Below are positions 54,059-62,633 of a stretch of 64,000 nt of DNA, one piece after another. The stretch comes from Arthrobacter sp. YD4 (GTDB lineage: Bacteria > Actinomycetota > Actinomycetes > Actinomycetales > Micrococcaceae), in assembly GCF_030410515.1 (NCBI RefSeq), contig NZ_JAUHHD010000001.1, forward strand, positions 310,001 to 374,000. Reading direction: 5' to 3'. The position numbers were made by a program, and so were the translations under genes. The stretch's first letter is position 1. Each line of letters opens with the position of its first letter. Under the pieces are notes generated by a model. It did no database searches and had not been told where the DNA came from. It saw only the letters and a program-made list of their open reading frames with translations.

Positions 54059-54095
54059 ACGCTGCCCCCGCCACTGCCTGTGGCGGGGGCAGCGT
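54059..54095 (+). terminator. Hairpin after the PspC operon
   Basis: A 16-bp stem (arms 54059-54074 and 54080-54095) with a 5-nt loop, directly after the last PspC gene and before the pfkA promoter. No U-tract is seen. Confidence 0.65.
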
Positions 54096-54118
54096 GCGTC
54101 CGGGCCTCCGGGACCGGT

Positions 54119-54149
54119 TTGTGTCCTGCCCCACATCCCCGGCTAAACT
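54119..54149 (+). promoter_or_regulatory. Candidate pfkA promoter
   Basis: TTGTGT (54119-54124), a 19-bp spacer and TAAACT (54144-54149), about 60 bp before the pfkA ATG. Spacing is on the long side. Confidence 0.35.
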
Positions 54150-54211
54150 TCTTGGTGAGCTCAGCGTGGCGCTCTGCCCGTATACCTTCAAACCAGGATT
54201 TGAGCCCAGAC

Positions 54212-55237
54212 ATGAAAATTGGAATCCTCACCAGCGGCGGCGACTGCCCCGGACTGAACGCCGTCATCCGTGGCGCCGTTCTCAAGGGCATCGCGGTCCA
54301 CGGCCACGAGTTCGTGGGATTCCTGGACGGCTGGCGCGGTGTCGTCGAGGGCGACATCATCGAGATTCCCCGGACCATGGTCCGCGGCATCGCCAAGCAG
54401 GGCGGCACCATCCTGGGCACCTCCCGCACCAACCCGTTTGAAAACAACGGCGGCCCCGAGGTCATCAAGGCCCATATGGACCGGCTGGGCATCGACGCCA
54501 TCATCGCGATCGGCGGCGAGGGCACCCTCGCGGCCGCCAAGCGCCTCACCGACGCCGGCCTCAAGATCGTCGGCGTCCCCAAGACCGTCGACAACGACCT
54601 CGACGCCACGGACTACACCTTCGGCTTCGACACTGCCGTCGAAATCGCCACCGAGGCGATCGACCGGCTGCGGACCACCGGTGAATCCCACCACCGCACC
54701 ATGATCGCCGAGGTCATGGGCCGGCACGTCGGCTGGATCGCCCTGCACGCCGGCATGGCCTCCGGCGCCCACGCCATCCTCATCCCCGAGCAGCAGGCCT
54801 CCATGGAGCAGATCACCGAATGGGTGGTCTCCGCCCATGAGCGCGGCCGCGCACCTCTGGTGGTCGTCGCGGAGGGCTTCGTCCCCGAGGGCCAGGAATC
54901 GCCGCACTCCGAGCGCGGACTGGACACCTTTGGCCGCCCCCGGCTGGGCGGCATCGCCGAACTGTTGGCCCCCGAACTTGAGGCCCGCACCGGCATCGAA
55001 ACCCGCGCCACGGTCCTCGGCCACATCCAACGCGGCGGCGTCCCCACAGCCTTCGACCGGGTCCTCGCCACCCGCCTCGGCATGGCGGCCATCGACTCTG
55101 TGGTGGAGGAGCGCTGGGGCACCATGGTCTCGCTCAACGGCACGGACATCGTCCACGTCGGTTTCGAGGCCGCCCTGGGCAACCTCAAGAGCGTCCCGCA
55201 GCACCGCTACGAGGAAGCCGCCGTCCTCTTCGGCTAG
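54212..55237 (+). CDS. pfkA: 6-phosphofructokinase
   Basis: Phosphorylates fructose 6-phosphate in glycolysis. The 341 residues have the nucleotide loop LTSGGDCPGLN, GGEGT at 101-105 and PKTVDND with catalytic Asp127. Gly104 indicates ATP rather than pyrophosphate as donor, while Lys124 is a residue more usual in PPi enzymes; this Gly104/Lys124 mix is known for actinobacterial PFKs. The frame is open upstream through the preceding hairpin, but ATG 54212 matches the family start. Confidence 0.93.
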   Translation: MKIGILTSGGDCPGLNAVIRGAVLKGIAVHGHEFVGFLDGWRGVVEGDIIEIPRTMVRGIAKQGGTILGTSRTNPFENNGGPEVIKAHMDRLGIDAIIAIGGEGTLAAAKRLTDAGLKIVGVPKTVDNDLDATDYTFGFDTAVEIATEAIDRLRTTGESHHRTMIAEVMGRHVGWIALHAGMASGAHAILIPEQQASMEQITEWVVSAHERGRAPLVVVAEGFVPEGQESPHSERGLDTFGRPRLGGIAELLAPELEARTGIETRATVLGHIQRGGVPTAFDRVLATRLGMAAIDSVVEERWGTMVSLNGTDIVHVGFEAALGNLKSVPQHRYEEAAVLFG

Positions 55238-55291
55238 GCCGCCGCAGCCGGGGTGGGCCGGCGCAGTTACCGGTCTGGGTAGGGTTGAACC

Positions 55292-56002
55292 ATGACACTC
55301 ACGCCCGGCTCCGCCGACATCATCCAGCTCGCGTGGGCCCGCCGTTTGGGGCTCGACGACGGCGCGTTCGCGGCCTCCGGCGGGCAGCGCCTCACACGCG
55401 TAGTCGACGACGCCCGGGCGCTGCAGTTCGTCCGGCTGTTCGGCGGTTCGGCCTTGGTGGGACCGGGTTGGGCGCTGGAAGCCGCCGAAGCCTACTCCGA
55501 CGAGGCGCTGGCCCAGCACGTCACACTCCTGACGATCACCCGTGCCCGGGGCGGCCACGGCCTCGGCGCCGCAGCCCTCTTCTTCGCCGATGACCTGCCC
55601 CTCAGGCAGCCTGCCGAGGAGCTCACCGTCTCCCACGGCAACCCCGAGGCCATCGAGCTCGAGGGCCTGTGCCCGCCGGATGATGTCAACGAGGTTGGCC
55701 TGGCGGACCTGGAAAACCGGTTCACCATCATGCACGTCGAGGACGGCCACCGTTCCCCCGTGGCCTGCGGCGCCTACAGCGAGTGGGAGGGCATCTTGGC
55801 GCACCTTGGGGTCCTGGTGGCACCGGAGTGGCGCCGGCGCGGGCTCGGGACGCTGGCCGCTTCGATAGCCGCCCACGAGGCCCTCGCCTCAGGGTTGACC
55901 CTGCAGTGGCGTGCCGATGTCAGCAACAAGGGTTCGCTGGCCCTCGCCCGGAGCCTGGGCTTCACCGCCGGCGGAATCCAGACCAGCGTCCTGCTGGGCT
56001 AG
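55292..56002 (+). CDS. GNAT N-acetyltransferase
   Basis: The 236-residue protein has a C-terminal GNAT domain with the acetyl-CoA loop VAPEWRRRGLGTLAASIAAHEAL and an ending typical of the fold (NKGSLALARSLGFTAGG). The N-terminal ~110 residues show no recognised motif. It is the only gene between pfkA and a converging exporter. Substrate unknown. Confidence 0.85.
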   Translation: MTLTPGSADIIQLAWARRLGLDDGAFAASGGQRLTRVVDDARALQFVRLFGGSALVGPGWALEAAEAYSDEALAQHVTLLTITRARGGHGLGAAALFFADDLPLRQPAEELTVSHGNPEAIELEGLCPPDDVNEVGLADLENRFTIMHVEDGHRSPVACGAYSEWEGILAHLGVLVAPEWRRRGLGTLAASIAAHEALASGLTLQWRADVSNKGSLALARSLGFTAGGIQTSVLLG

Positions 56003-56028
56003 AGCAGCCCCTGCGGCCCCGGCCCCTC

Positions 56029-56064
56029 AGGGCCGCTCGACGGGGCGTCCCGTCGAGCGGCCCT
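56029..56064. terminator. Hairpin between converging GNAT and MFS genes
   Basis: A perfect 16-bp stem (arms 56029-56044 and 56049-56064, AGGGCCGCTCGACGGG) with a GCGT loop. No T-run on either strand. Confidence 0.7.
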
Positions 56065-56077
56065 GGAGCGAATCGAC

Positions 56078-57646
56078 TTAGACCTGCCGGGCTTCCACGC
56101 CGTCGGCCACGGCGTCGCGGCCCTCCTTGGCGGGCTCCGCCGTCGCAGACTCCGTCGTCGGCTTGGACTCTGTTGCCGGAGCCGTCCACGGCTGGGTGAC
56201 CTGGGGCTTGGCGAAGAACAGCGTCACGGCTGCACCGAGCAGGATGACGACGGCGGGCAGCAGGATGGACTGGCCCATCGCCGTCGAGAACCCCCCATGC
56301 AGCTGCGGCGGCAGCGCGCCGCCAAAGGCCATCGGGCTGGCGTTGCCGGCCGATCCCGGCGCGGCGGGAAGCTCTGCGGCCAGCCGGGACTGGATCAACA
56401 CGGCAATCGCGGCGCTGCCCAGGACGGCGCCGATCTGTCGGGTGGTGTTGTAGACGCCTGAGCCGGCGCCGGCCTGCCGCGGCGGCAGGTTGCGGGTGGC
56501 GGTGGAGCTCAGCGGAGCCCAGATACCGGCGTTGGCGAAGCCGAGGACGGTGCTGGGCAGCAGGAACAGCCAGATGGGCGTGTCCGGGTGCATCAGCGAG
56601 GAGTTCCAGAAGAGGGCCACGGACATCAGGACCAGACCGGTGGCCGTGATGTACTTCGGGTTGACCCGGTCGATGATGCGACCCACCACCGGGGCCAGGC
56701 CGCCGGAGATAACTGCCATGGGCACCATCATCAGCGCCGACTGCGTGGGCGTGAGGCCGCGGACCACTTGGTAGTAGAAGATCAGGGGCAGGCCGAACCC
56801 GGTGACCGTAAAGCCAACCGAGGTGATGGCGATATTGGCCAGCGAGAAATTGCGATCCTTGAACAGGCCAAGTGGCAGGAGCGGTTCACCCTTGTTGAAG
56901 TGCTGCCAGAGGACGAAGCCTACGAGCACGATGATGCCGGCGATGATCAGGCCCCACACGGTGATCGGGCCGCTGATGGTGCCCCAGTTGAAGGTTTCAC
57001 CCTCCTGGATGCCGAACACCAGCAGGAACAGGCCGACGGCGCTGAGCAGGACGCCGGGAATGTCGAACTTGTGCGGGTGGGTGCCCAGCGCCGGGACGAA
57101 CCGCAGTGCCAGCACGAAGCCGACGATCCCGACCGGAATGTTGATGAAGAAGATCCATTCCCAGCCAAGCCCGTCCACCAAAACACCGCCCAGGATGGGG
57201 CCCACCAGGGTGGCGACGCCGGCGGTGGCGCCCCAGATGCCCATGGCGGCACCGCGGCGGTCCGGCGGGAAAATCCTGGTGATGACGGCCATGGTCTGCG
57301 GCGTCATCAGCGCGGCGCCGAGGCCCTGCAGCACGCGGGCCGCGATCAGAGTCTGGATGTCGCCGGAAAGCCCGCACCAGAGTGAGGCAAGGGTGAAGAC
57401 CACCAGGCCGGTGAGGTAGAGCCGCTTCGGACCGAAGCGGTCGCCCAGGCGTCCGGTGATCAGCAGCGGCACCGCGTAGGCCAGCAGGTAGGCGCTGGTC
57501 ACCCAGATCACCGAGTTGATGTCGGCGTTGAGTCCTTCCATGATCTTCGGGTTCGCCACCGAGACGATGGTGGTGTCGATCAGGATCATGAAGAACCCAA
57601 TCACCAGGGACCAGAGGGCCGCCCAGGGCCGCGCTACGTTTTCCAT
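56078..57646 (-). CDS. MFS drug exporter, DHA2 (EmrB/QacA) family
   Basis: Proton-driven multidrug exporter. The 522-residue protein has about fourteen membrane spans. Motif A appears as GRLGDRFGPKRLY and motif C near GATAGVATLVGPILGG, and LQGLGAALMTPQTMAVI is typical of the DHA2 family. A charged ~45-residue tail is cytoplasmic. No regulator is adjacent, so its inducer and substrate are unknown. Confidence 0.92.
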   Translation of the reverse strand: MENVARPWAALWSLVIGFFMILIDTTIVSVANPKIMEGLNADINSVIWVTSAYLLAYAVPLLITGRLGDRFGPKRLYLTGLVVFTLASLWCGLSGDIQTLIAARVLQGLGAALMTPQTMAVITRIFPPDRRGAAMGIWGATAGVATLVGPILGGVLVDGLGWEWIFFINIPVGIVGFVLALRFVPALGTHPHKFDIPGVLLSAVGLFLLVFGIQEGETFNWGTISGPITVWGLIIAGIIVLVGFVLWQHFNKGEPLLPLGLFKDRNFSLANIAITSVGFTVTGFGLPLIFYYQVVRGLTPTQSALMMVPMAVISGGLAPVVGRIIDRVNPKYITATGLVLMSVALFWNSSLMHPDTPIWLFLLPSTVLGFANAGIWAPLSSTATRNLPPRQAGAGSGVYNTTRQIGAVLGSAAIAVLIQSRLAAELPAAPGSAGNASPMAFGGALPPQLHGGFSTAMGQSILLPAVVILLGAAVTLFFAKPQVTQPWTAPATESKPTTESATAEPAKEGRDAVADGVEARQV

Positions 57647-57721
57647 CGGTTCTTCCTTTAGGTGCTTACTGCCGGGGTGAAGGTGGAGCGTTGAGACTAC
57701 AGCCGGGGTGGGACAGCCAGG

Positions 57722-58129
57722 TCAGCGCAACAGGGCGAGGATCTCACTGCGCGCGAACATGGTGGCCGCGTCCCGGGCGGAGGGGCTGCCGGCGTCGGGG
57801 TCTGCACCGGCGTCGACCAGTGCCTCGACCACGTCGCGGTAACCCTTGAAGACGGCGCCGGCCAGCGGGGTCTGGCCGCGGTCGTTGGCGGTGTTGGCCT
57901 CCCCGCCGTGGCTCAGGATCAGCCGCACCGTCTCCGCGTGGCCGTGGTAAGCGGCCAGCATCAGGAGGGAGTCCCCGGAGGCGGTGCTCAGCGTCGCGGG
58001 GGCGCCGGCGGAGAGGTACGCCGCCAGAAGCGGCGTGTCACCCTCCCGGGCGGCGTCGAAAAGCCGGTGCGCGAGGTCGACGGTGTCCGCGTCGGGGGCC
58101 TGCGTGGCTGAATGCTGTTCGCCGGTCAT
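57722..58129 (-). CDS. Ankyrin-repeat protein
   Basis: A 135-residue cytoplasmic protein with about three ankyrin repeats (SGDSLLMLAAYHGHAETVRLIL and RGQTPLAGAVFKGYRDVVEALVDAGADPD). Such small bacterial ankyrin proteins mediate protein contacts; partner unknown. Its ATG overlaps the upstream YgfZ-type gene stop by 4 bp, so the two are translationally coupled. Confidence 0.9.
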   Translation of the reverse strand: MTGEQHSATQAPDADTVDLAHRLFDAAREGDTPLLAAYLSAGAPATLSTASGDSLLMLAAYHGHAETVRLILSHGGEANTANDRGQTPLAGAVFKGYRDVVEALVDAGADPDAGSPSARDAATMFARSEILALLR

Positions 58130-59208
58130 CGGGGGCTCCTCAGGAATCCGGTCTGCCGGCCGACGACCTGGCCCGCGTCGGGCGCGACCACGAGTTCCTG
58201 GGCCGCGGGGTAGGTTTCGGTACCATCGGCGACGGTCAGGACCTGCGCCGGATCGGCGGAGCGCTTGATCACCGCGAGGGCCACCGGGCCCATTTCGTAG
58301 TGCTGGCCCACCGAAGTCACGGTGCCGACCTTCTTGTCCCCGGCGAGCACGTCACTGCCGACGGCGGGCAGCGTGTGCTGGGAGCCGTCGAGCTGGAGGA
58401 ACACCAGGCGGCGGGGCGGGTGGCCGAGGTTGTGGACGCGGGCGACGGTTTCCTGGCCTTTGTAGCAGCCCTTGGCCAGGTGGACGGCCGTGCGGAGCAG
58501 GTCCAGCTCGTGCGGGATGGTTTTCTCGTCGGTCTCAGCACCCCAGCGCGGACGCCAGGCGGCGATGCGGAGCGCCTCCGCAGCGAGGGTGCCGGCGAGG
58601 GGGCGCTCCCCCACCGTGGCTTCCAGGTCCACTGCGGGGACCAGGTATTCGAACCACGGCCGCTCCAGCCCGGGGTGCTCCTGCTCGGCCACGACGGCGT
58701 AGGAGTACCCTCCGGCGCCGACGTGCGGCCACGGATCCTCCCAGACGGTCAGACGGTCCCATTCGGGGACAGCCCGGGTGCTGCCCAGCACGGCCCAGTC
58801 CGCGGAGACGTCGGCGATCTCCACCCGGAGCATGAACTTCATCCGGTTCAGCCACTCCGCCAGCGGGGCGGCCTCCGCGGCCTCGACGATCAGCCAGGTG
58901 GTGGCGCCGTCGTCGACGACGCGGGCGTCGAATTCGATCCGGCCCTGCACGCTGAGCAGCAGCAGCTCGGTGGACCGGCCCGGGGGCAGGGCCGTGACCT
59001 GCTGCGAGGACAGGGTGTTGAGCCAGCTCAGGCGGTCGGGTCCGGTGACCGTGACCACCCCGCGGTGGGAGAGGTCGACGACGGCGGTGCCGGCCGCCAG
59101 GGCGCGCTGCTCCCGCAGGGGCTCGCCGTAGTGGGCGGCCACGCCGGCGTCGGGTCCGGCGGCCTCCACGGCTCCTGGGCGCGACAGCAAAGGGCTCTTG
59201 GTGCTCAT
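58126..59208 (-). CDS. ygfZ: YgfZ/GcvT-like folate-binding protein
   Basis: YgfZ proteins use folate to help assemble or repair certain Fe-S enzymes. The 360-residue protein has the GcvT-like fold and the diagnostic motif KGCYKGQETVARVHNLG with its conserved cysteine. The frame extends 37 codons upstream, but ATG at 59208 gives MSTKSPLLSRPG. It is coupled to the ankyrin gene and lies 22 bp after the flavodoxin-fold gene. Confidence 0.9.
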   Translation of the reverse strand: MSTKSPLLSRPGAVEAAGPDAGVAAHYGEPLREQRALAAGTAVVDLSHRGVVTVTGPDRLSWLNTLSSQQVTALPPGRSTELLLLSVQGRIEFDARVVDDGATTWLIVEAAEAAPLAEWLNRMKFMLRVEIADVSADWAVLGSTRAVPEWDRLTVWEDPWPHVGAGGYSYAVVAEQEHPGLERPWFEYLVPAVDLEATVGERPLAGTLAAEALRIAAWRPRWGAETDEKTIPHELDLLRTAVHLAKGCYKGQETVARVHNLGHPPRRLVFLQLDGSQHTLPAVGSDVLAGDKKVGTVTSVGQHYEMGPVALAVIKRSADPAQVLTVADGTETYPAAQELVVAPDAGQVVGRQTGFLRSPR

Positions 59209-59230
59209 ATGAAGTAGAAGTCCTCTGTCC

Positions 59231-59965
59231 TCAGCGGTATTCCGGATTTTCGAAGTCAAAACGGGTGCCCGATTTCCAGGCCTCGGGCAGGTTGCCGTAG
59301 GCCGGGATGCCGCCGGCATCCTTGAGCGTCCGGGCCAGGTGCAAAAGGTTCCAGGTCATGAACGTGGCGTTGCGGTTGGTGAAGTCGTTCTCCGGGCCGC
59401 CGGAGCCCTCATCGAGGTAGCTGGGACCGGGACCCACGGCGCCGATCCAGCCGGCGTCGGCCTGGGGCGGGATGGTAAAACCGATGTGCTGCAGGCTGTA
59501 GAGCACGTTCATGGCGCAATGTTTGATGCCGTCCTCGTTGCCGGTGATGAGGCACCCGCCGACCTTGGGGTAGAACGCCCACTGGCCCCGGGAGTTCAGT
59601 TCGCCGGAGTGGGCGTAGAGGCGTTCGATGAGTTTCTTGGTCTGCGAGGAGTTGTCGCCCAGCCAGATGGGGCCGGCGACGACGACAATGTCCGCGTCCC
59701 GCACCGCCGGGTACAGCTCCGGCCACGCGTCGGTGGACCAGCCGTGCTCGCGCATGTCCGGATACACGCCGCTGGCGATGTCGTGATCGACGGTCCGGAT
59801 GACCCGGGTGGTGACGCCCTGCTTCTCCATGATCCGGCGGCTGATCTGGATCAGCCCGTCCGTGTTGGAGGTCTCGGGCGACTTCTTCAGTGTGCCGTTG
59901 AAGAAGACGGCGGAGAGGTCGTCGTAGCGGCGCTTGCCGGCTTCGCTGGTCTGCGGATCATTCAT
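59231..59965 (-). CDS. Flavodoxin-fold NAD(P)H-dependent oxidoreductase
   Basis: The 244-residue protein has an NADPH-dependent FMN reductase/flavodoxin-like fold: phosphate-binding start FFNGTLKKSPETSNTDGLI, then DIVVVAGPIWLGDNSSQTKKLIERL and GGCLITGNEDGIKHC. Likely binds FMN and reduces quinones or other acceptors. ATG 59965 follows GGGAG; the open frame upstream is Ala-rich with no homology visible. Confidence 0.87.
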   Translation of the reverse strand: MNDPQTSEAGKRRYDDLSAVFFNGTLKKSPETSNTDGLIQISRRIMEKQGVTTRVIRTVDHDIASGVYPDMREHGWSTDAWPELYPAVRDADIVVVAGPIWLGDNSSQTKKLIERLYAHSGELNSRGQWAFYPKVGGCLITGNEDGIKHCAMNVLYSLQHIGFTIPPQADAGWIGAVGPGPSYLDEGSGGPENDFTNRNATFMTWNLLHLARTLKDAGGIPAYGNLPEAWKSGTRFDFENPEYR

Positions 59966-60056
59966 GGCACTGCTCCCTTTGTTGGCACTGCTCCCCGCGT
60001 TCGATGCGGACTTATGGAAAGCCGGCGGCGGGGAGCGGTCCCGGGCAGCTGCGCTG

Positions 60057-60677
60057 TCAGCCGACCTTGCTGAGAATGGCGGAGGCGTGGGCTTCCAGGC
60101 CGCTGCCGCCGTCGCCGGCCTGGCTCTTGCCGGCTGCAACGTCCCACCGCCAGAGGAGGTTCCCGTCCACCAGCCCGAAGATGCGGGTGGCCGCGGTGTA
60201 GTCCTTGGAGTGGCTGCCGCGCATCACCAGGTCCGTGCTGAGCTGGATCTGCGGGCCCTTGATCTGGCCGTAGTACAGCTCGGAGATGCCGCCCGGGTGG
60301 GCGATGGAGACGGAGATATCGAACCCGCCGTCGGCGTTGCGGAGCTCCTCGACCTCTTCGGCGCTCTTGAACACGGGGACGATGTCGGCCGGGATCAGGC
60401 CGGGACCGCCGTCCTCCTCGCGCTGCTTCCGGTCGAGGGCCCAGAAGCCGGTCTCCACCGTCAGCGGTCGCAACTTGGTGCCCTCGTCGTCGGTCAGCCA
60501 CGATTCGGCCCGGTACTGCAGGTAGGGCAGGCCGTTGTGGGTGAAGGAGACGTGCTGCAGGAAGTGCTCGGAATCCTCGTCGCCGGCGCCGAGCCGGCCG
60601 CGGCCTTCCCACTCACCAATGAGCCAGGACAGCGGAACGATTTCGGGCGTCAGATCGGTGGGGATCTCAATGGGCAC
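60057..60677 (-). CDS. Nitrobindin-like heme-binding beta-barrel protein
   Basis: Nitrobindins (fatty-acid-binding-like barrels) bind ferric heme and isomerise peroxynitrite. The 206 residues show the hallmark IGEWEGRG near the N-terminus and the C-terminal GLEAHASAILSKVG with the candidate axial His. Actinobacterial relatives are also annotated as FABP family. Start MPIEIPTDL at 60677. Confidence 0.85.
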   Translation of the reverse strand: MPIEIPTDLTPEIVPLSWLIGEWEGRGRLGAGDEDSEHFLQHVSFTHNGLPYLQYRAESWLTDDEGTKLRPLTVETGFWALDRKQREEDGGPGLIPADIVPVFKSAEEVEELRNADGGFDISVSIAHPGGISELYYGQIKGPQIQLSTDLVMRGSHSKDYTAATRIFGLVDGNLLWRWDVAAGKSQAGDGGSGLEAHASAILSKVG

Positions 60678-60725
60678 GGCGTTGACCTCTAAAGCGACGG
60701 TTTCCGGGCGGTTGCGGGGTGGTGG

Positions 60726-60839
60726 TTACTTCTGGCCCTTGAAGAGGCGGTAGACCACGAAACCGGCGAACCAGGCCATGGACAGGCCGGCCACGGCAAG
60801 CAGGACAAGGAAGAAGATTTCAAATGCAAGTACGGACAT
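60726..60839 (-). CDS. Small single-span membrane protein, 37 residues
   Basis: ATG at 60837-60839 with TTAGGA about seven bases before it, coding MSVLAFEIFFLVLLAVAGLS, then a MAWFAGFVVYRLFKGQK end. One long hydrophobic segment followed by a basic tail suggests one membrane helix with the C-terminus inside. It ends 48 bp before the nitrobindin start. Function unknown. Confidence 0.6.
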   Translation of the reverse strand: MSVLAFEIFFLVLLAVAGLSMAWFAGFVVYRLFKGQK

Positions 60840-60856
60840 GATGACATCCTAACGCG

Positions 60857-61591
60857 TTAGTGGATGAGGAGTTTATCGATGAAGTAGGCCAGGGATCCGA
60901 CGGCGGAGACCGGTCCCAGCCCCATTCCGAGGACCGCGGCGAGGTTCAGGGTTTCGCCGCGGATAATCACGAGGCGGCGGAAGCTGACCAGCACGGCGCC
61001 GACGACTATTCCAACCAGTGCCGCGGGCACCACGGCGATGTTCGAGATCGCCAGGCCCGCGAGCGGCCCGGCGAGGCCGGCCCCGACGATGCCCAGGGGC
61101 GCCACCACCCGGTCCGGCCAGCGGATCAGCCCGGCCGCGAGCGCGATCGCCGCGCTGATGGCGGCGATGAGCAGCATCTCCTTGCCCCCGTTGAACCGGG
61201 AGCAGGCGATCCAACCGGCGCCGAGGCAGGAGAGCAGGACGCCGGCGCAGGAGCCCAGGGTCGATTCGAGCCGCTGCGCCTGGCCGGTGCCGCGGATCAG
61301 CTGCATGACGAACACGGCCATCACGCCGGCGGCGACGAAGGCCGGGGTCCAGGCCAGGAAGGCCGGACCGGGCAGGTAGGTTGCGGCTACCGCGGAGCCG
61401 ATCCCCGGCAGGCCGATCAGCGCGGCGAGGGTCTTTTTGGCCGGAATGCCCAGGAAGTGCGGCCAGCCGAAGCCAACGAGGGCGGCGGTCAGCACGGCGA
61501 CGGCCAGCAGGACCTCCGGGGTGGAGTAGGCTCCGGCGACGATCGCGGCGAGGCCGGCCAGGCCGATAACACCGACGCTCCAGGACTTCAT
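60857..61591 (-). CDS. Polytopic membrane protein of unknown function
   Basis: A 244-residue hydrophobic protein with about eight predicted spans (for example VGVIGLAGLAAIVAGAY, EVLLAVAVLTAALVGFGW and AALVGIVVGAVLVSF). No family motif recognised. ATG 61591 follows GGGAAG by six bases; the frame extends to TTG 61690, which would add a charged 33-residue N-terminus. It is divergent from glnR. Confidence 0.75.
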   Translation of the reverse strand: MKSWSVGVIGLAGLAAIVAGAYSTPEVLLAVAVLTAALVGFGWPHFLGIPAKKTLAALIGLPGIGSAVAATYLPGPAFLAWTPAFVAAGVMAVFVMQLIRGTGQAQRLESTLGSCAGVLLSCLGAGWIACSRFNGGKEMLLIAAISAAIALAAGLIRWPDRVVAPLGIVGAGLAGPLAGLAISNIAVVPAALVGIVVGAVLVSFRRLVIIRGETLNLAAVLGMGLGPVSAVGSLAYFIDKLLIH

Positions 61592-61934
61592 GCGCTGCTT
61601 CCCAATGCGGTTCTCCCCCGTGCGGCTCTGTTGACTGCCGTGTTGGCTCTCTGTGGACTGCGGTTCTTCCCGCGGCGGTTCTCCGGTCAATCCTGCCCTA
61701 TATGAACGTTTTGTGTCGCAGCGGCGGGCGCGGCAAGCCGCGAAACCGTGCCCGAGGGAGGGCGTTTGGGTATACTCAGAGCCTCAGCTACGCTCCCCCG
61801 GCCGGCCCCACCCAGGGTTGCACCAGACTTCAAGCAGGGCTCCGCACACCGGAGCCCGGACCGGGAGTCCAGTACCGGCCGGTGAAAGCCCGGCACAAAC
61901 GCCCAACGATGCGCGGACACCCCTTGGAGGAACC
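61592..61934. other. Divergent region and structured glnR leader
   Basis: No separate gene is supported. TATACT at 61771-61776 is a good -10 for glnR, though the -35 is poor. It would give a leader of about 155 nt containing a perfect 8-bp hairpin at 61837-61857 (GGGCTCCG arms) and GC-rich pairing around 61859-61895 (GCCGG/CCGGC). I do not recognise a known riboswitch class. Confidence 0.5.
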
Positions 61935-62633
61935 ATGTCGCACATCCTGTTATTGACGAACAGCACCGGCTCATCGGTGGACGTCCTGCCTGCGCTTGAG
62001 TTGCTCAACCACCGGGTCCACATCCTGCCGGCGGAGCCCACGGCACTGCTCGAGACCGACCCGTGCGACATCGTCCTGCTCGACGCGCGCAAGGACCTGG
62101 TGGGCGCCCGCTCCCTGACCCAGCTCCTGAAGGCCACCGGCCTCAGCGCCCCGCTGATGCTGATCCTCACCGAGGGCGGCATGGCCGCCGTGTCCTCCGC
62201 GTGGGCCGTCGACGACATCCTGCTCGAGTCCGCCGGCCCTGCCGAGGTGGAGGCCAGGATCCGGCTCGGCATCGCCCGCGCCATGCCGGACCAGGATGAC
62301 ACCCCAACGGAGATCCGCGCGGCCGGCGTCGTGATTGACGAGGCCAGCTACACCGCCCGGGTCAACGGCGCCGTGCTGAACCTGACGTTCAAGGAATTCG
62401 AACTGCTGAAGTATCTGGCCCAGCACCCCGGACGGGTGTTCACCCGCCAGCAGCTGCTCACCGAGGTCTGGGGCTACGACTACTACGGCGGCACCCGCAC
62501 CGTCGATGTGCACGTCCGGCGTCTGCGCGCCAAGCTGGGCGCGGACCACGAAAACCTGATCAGCACCGTACGCAACGTCGGCTACCGGCTCACCCTCGCC
62601 CGGCAGCCGGACGAGGAGCTCTCCGAGGCGTAG
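61935..62633 (+). CDS. glnR: GlnR-type orphan response regulator
   Basis: Global nitrogen regulator in actinobacteria. The 232 residues match mycobacterial GlnR: an atypical receiver ([25 protein letters not shown]) with Asp50 in LLDARKDL but without the normal acidic pocket. The C-terminal OmpR-type winged helix ([53 protein letters not shown] region) is strongly conserved. No partner kinase is adjacent, as expected. ATG 61935 follows TTGGAGG. Confidence 0.88.
   Translation: MSHILLLTNSTGSSVDVLPALELLNHRVHILPAEPTALLETDPCDIVLLDARKDLVGARSLTQLLKATGLSAPLMLILTEGGMAAVSSAWAVDDILLESAGPAEVEARIRLGIARAMPDQDDTPTEIRAAGVVIDEASYTARVNGAVLNLTFKEFELLKYLAQHPGRVFTRQQLLTEVWGYDYYGGTRTVDVHVRRLRAKLGADHENLISTVRNVGYRLTLARQPDEELSEA

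Noticed and set aside
61592-61690. 33-residue hydrophilic N-terminal extension of the membrane protein from a TTG
   Set aside because: ATG at 61591 has a well-placed GGGAAG site; the extension is low-complexity and overlaps the divergent promoter area. Not fully excluded.
61780-61930. Known riboswitch in the glnR leader (cobalamin, FMN, c-di-AMP)
   Set aside because: None of the invariant boxes of those classes could be recognised; only generic GC-rich hairpins.
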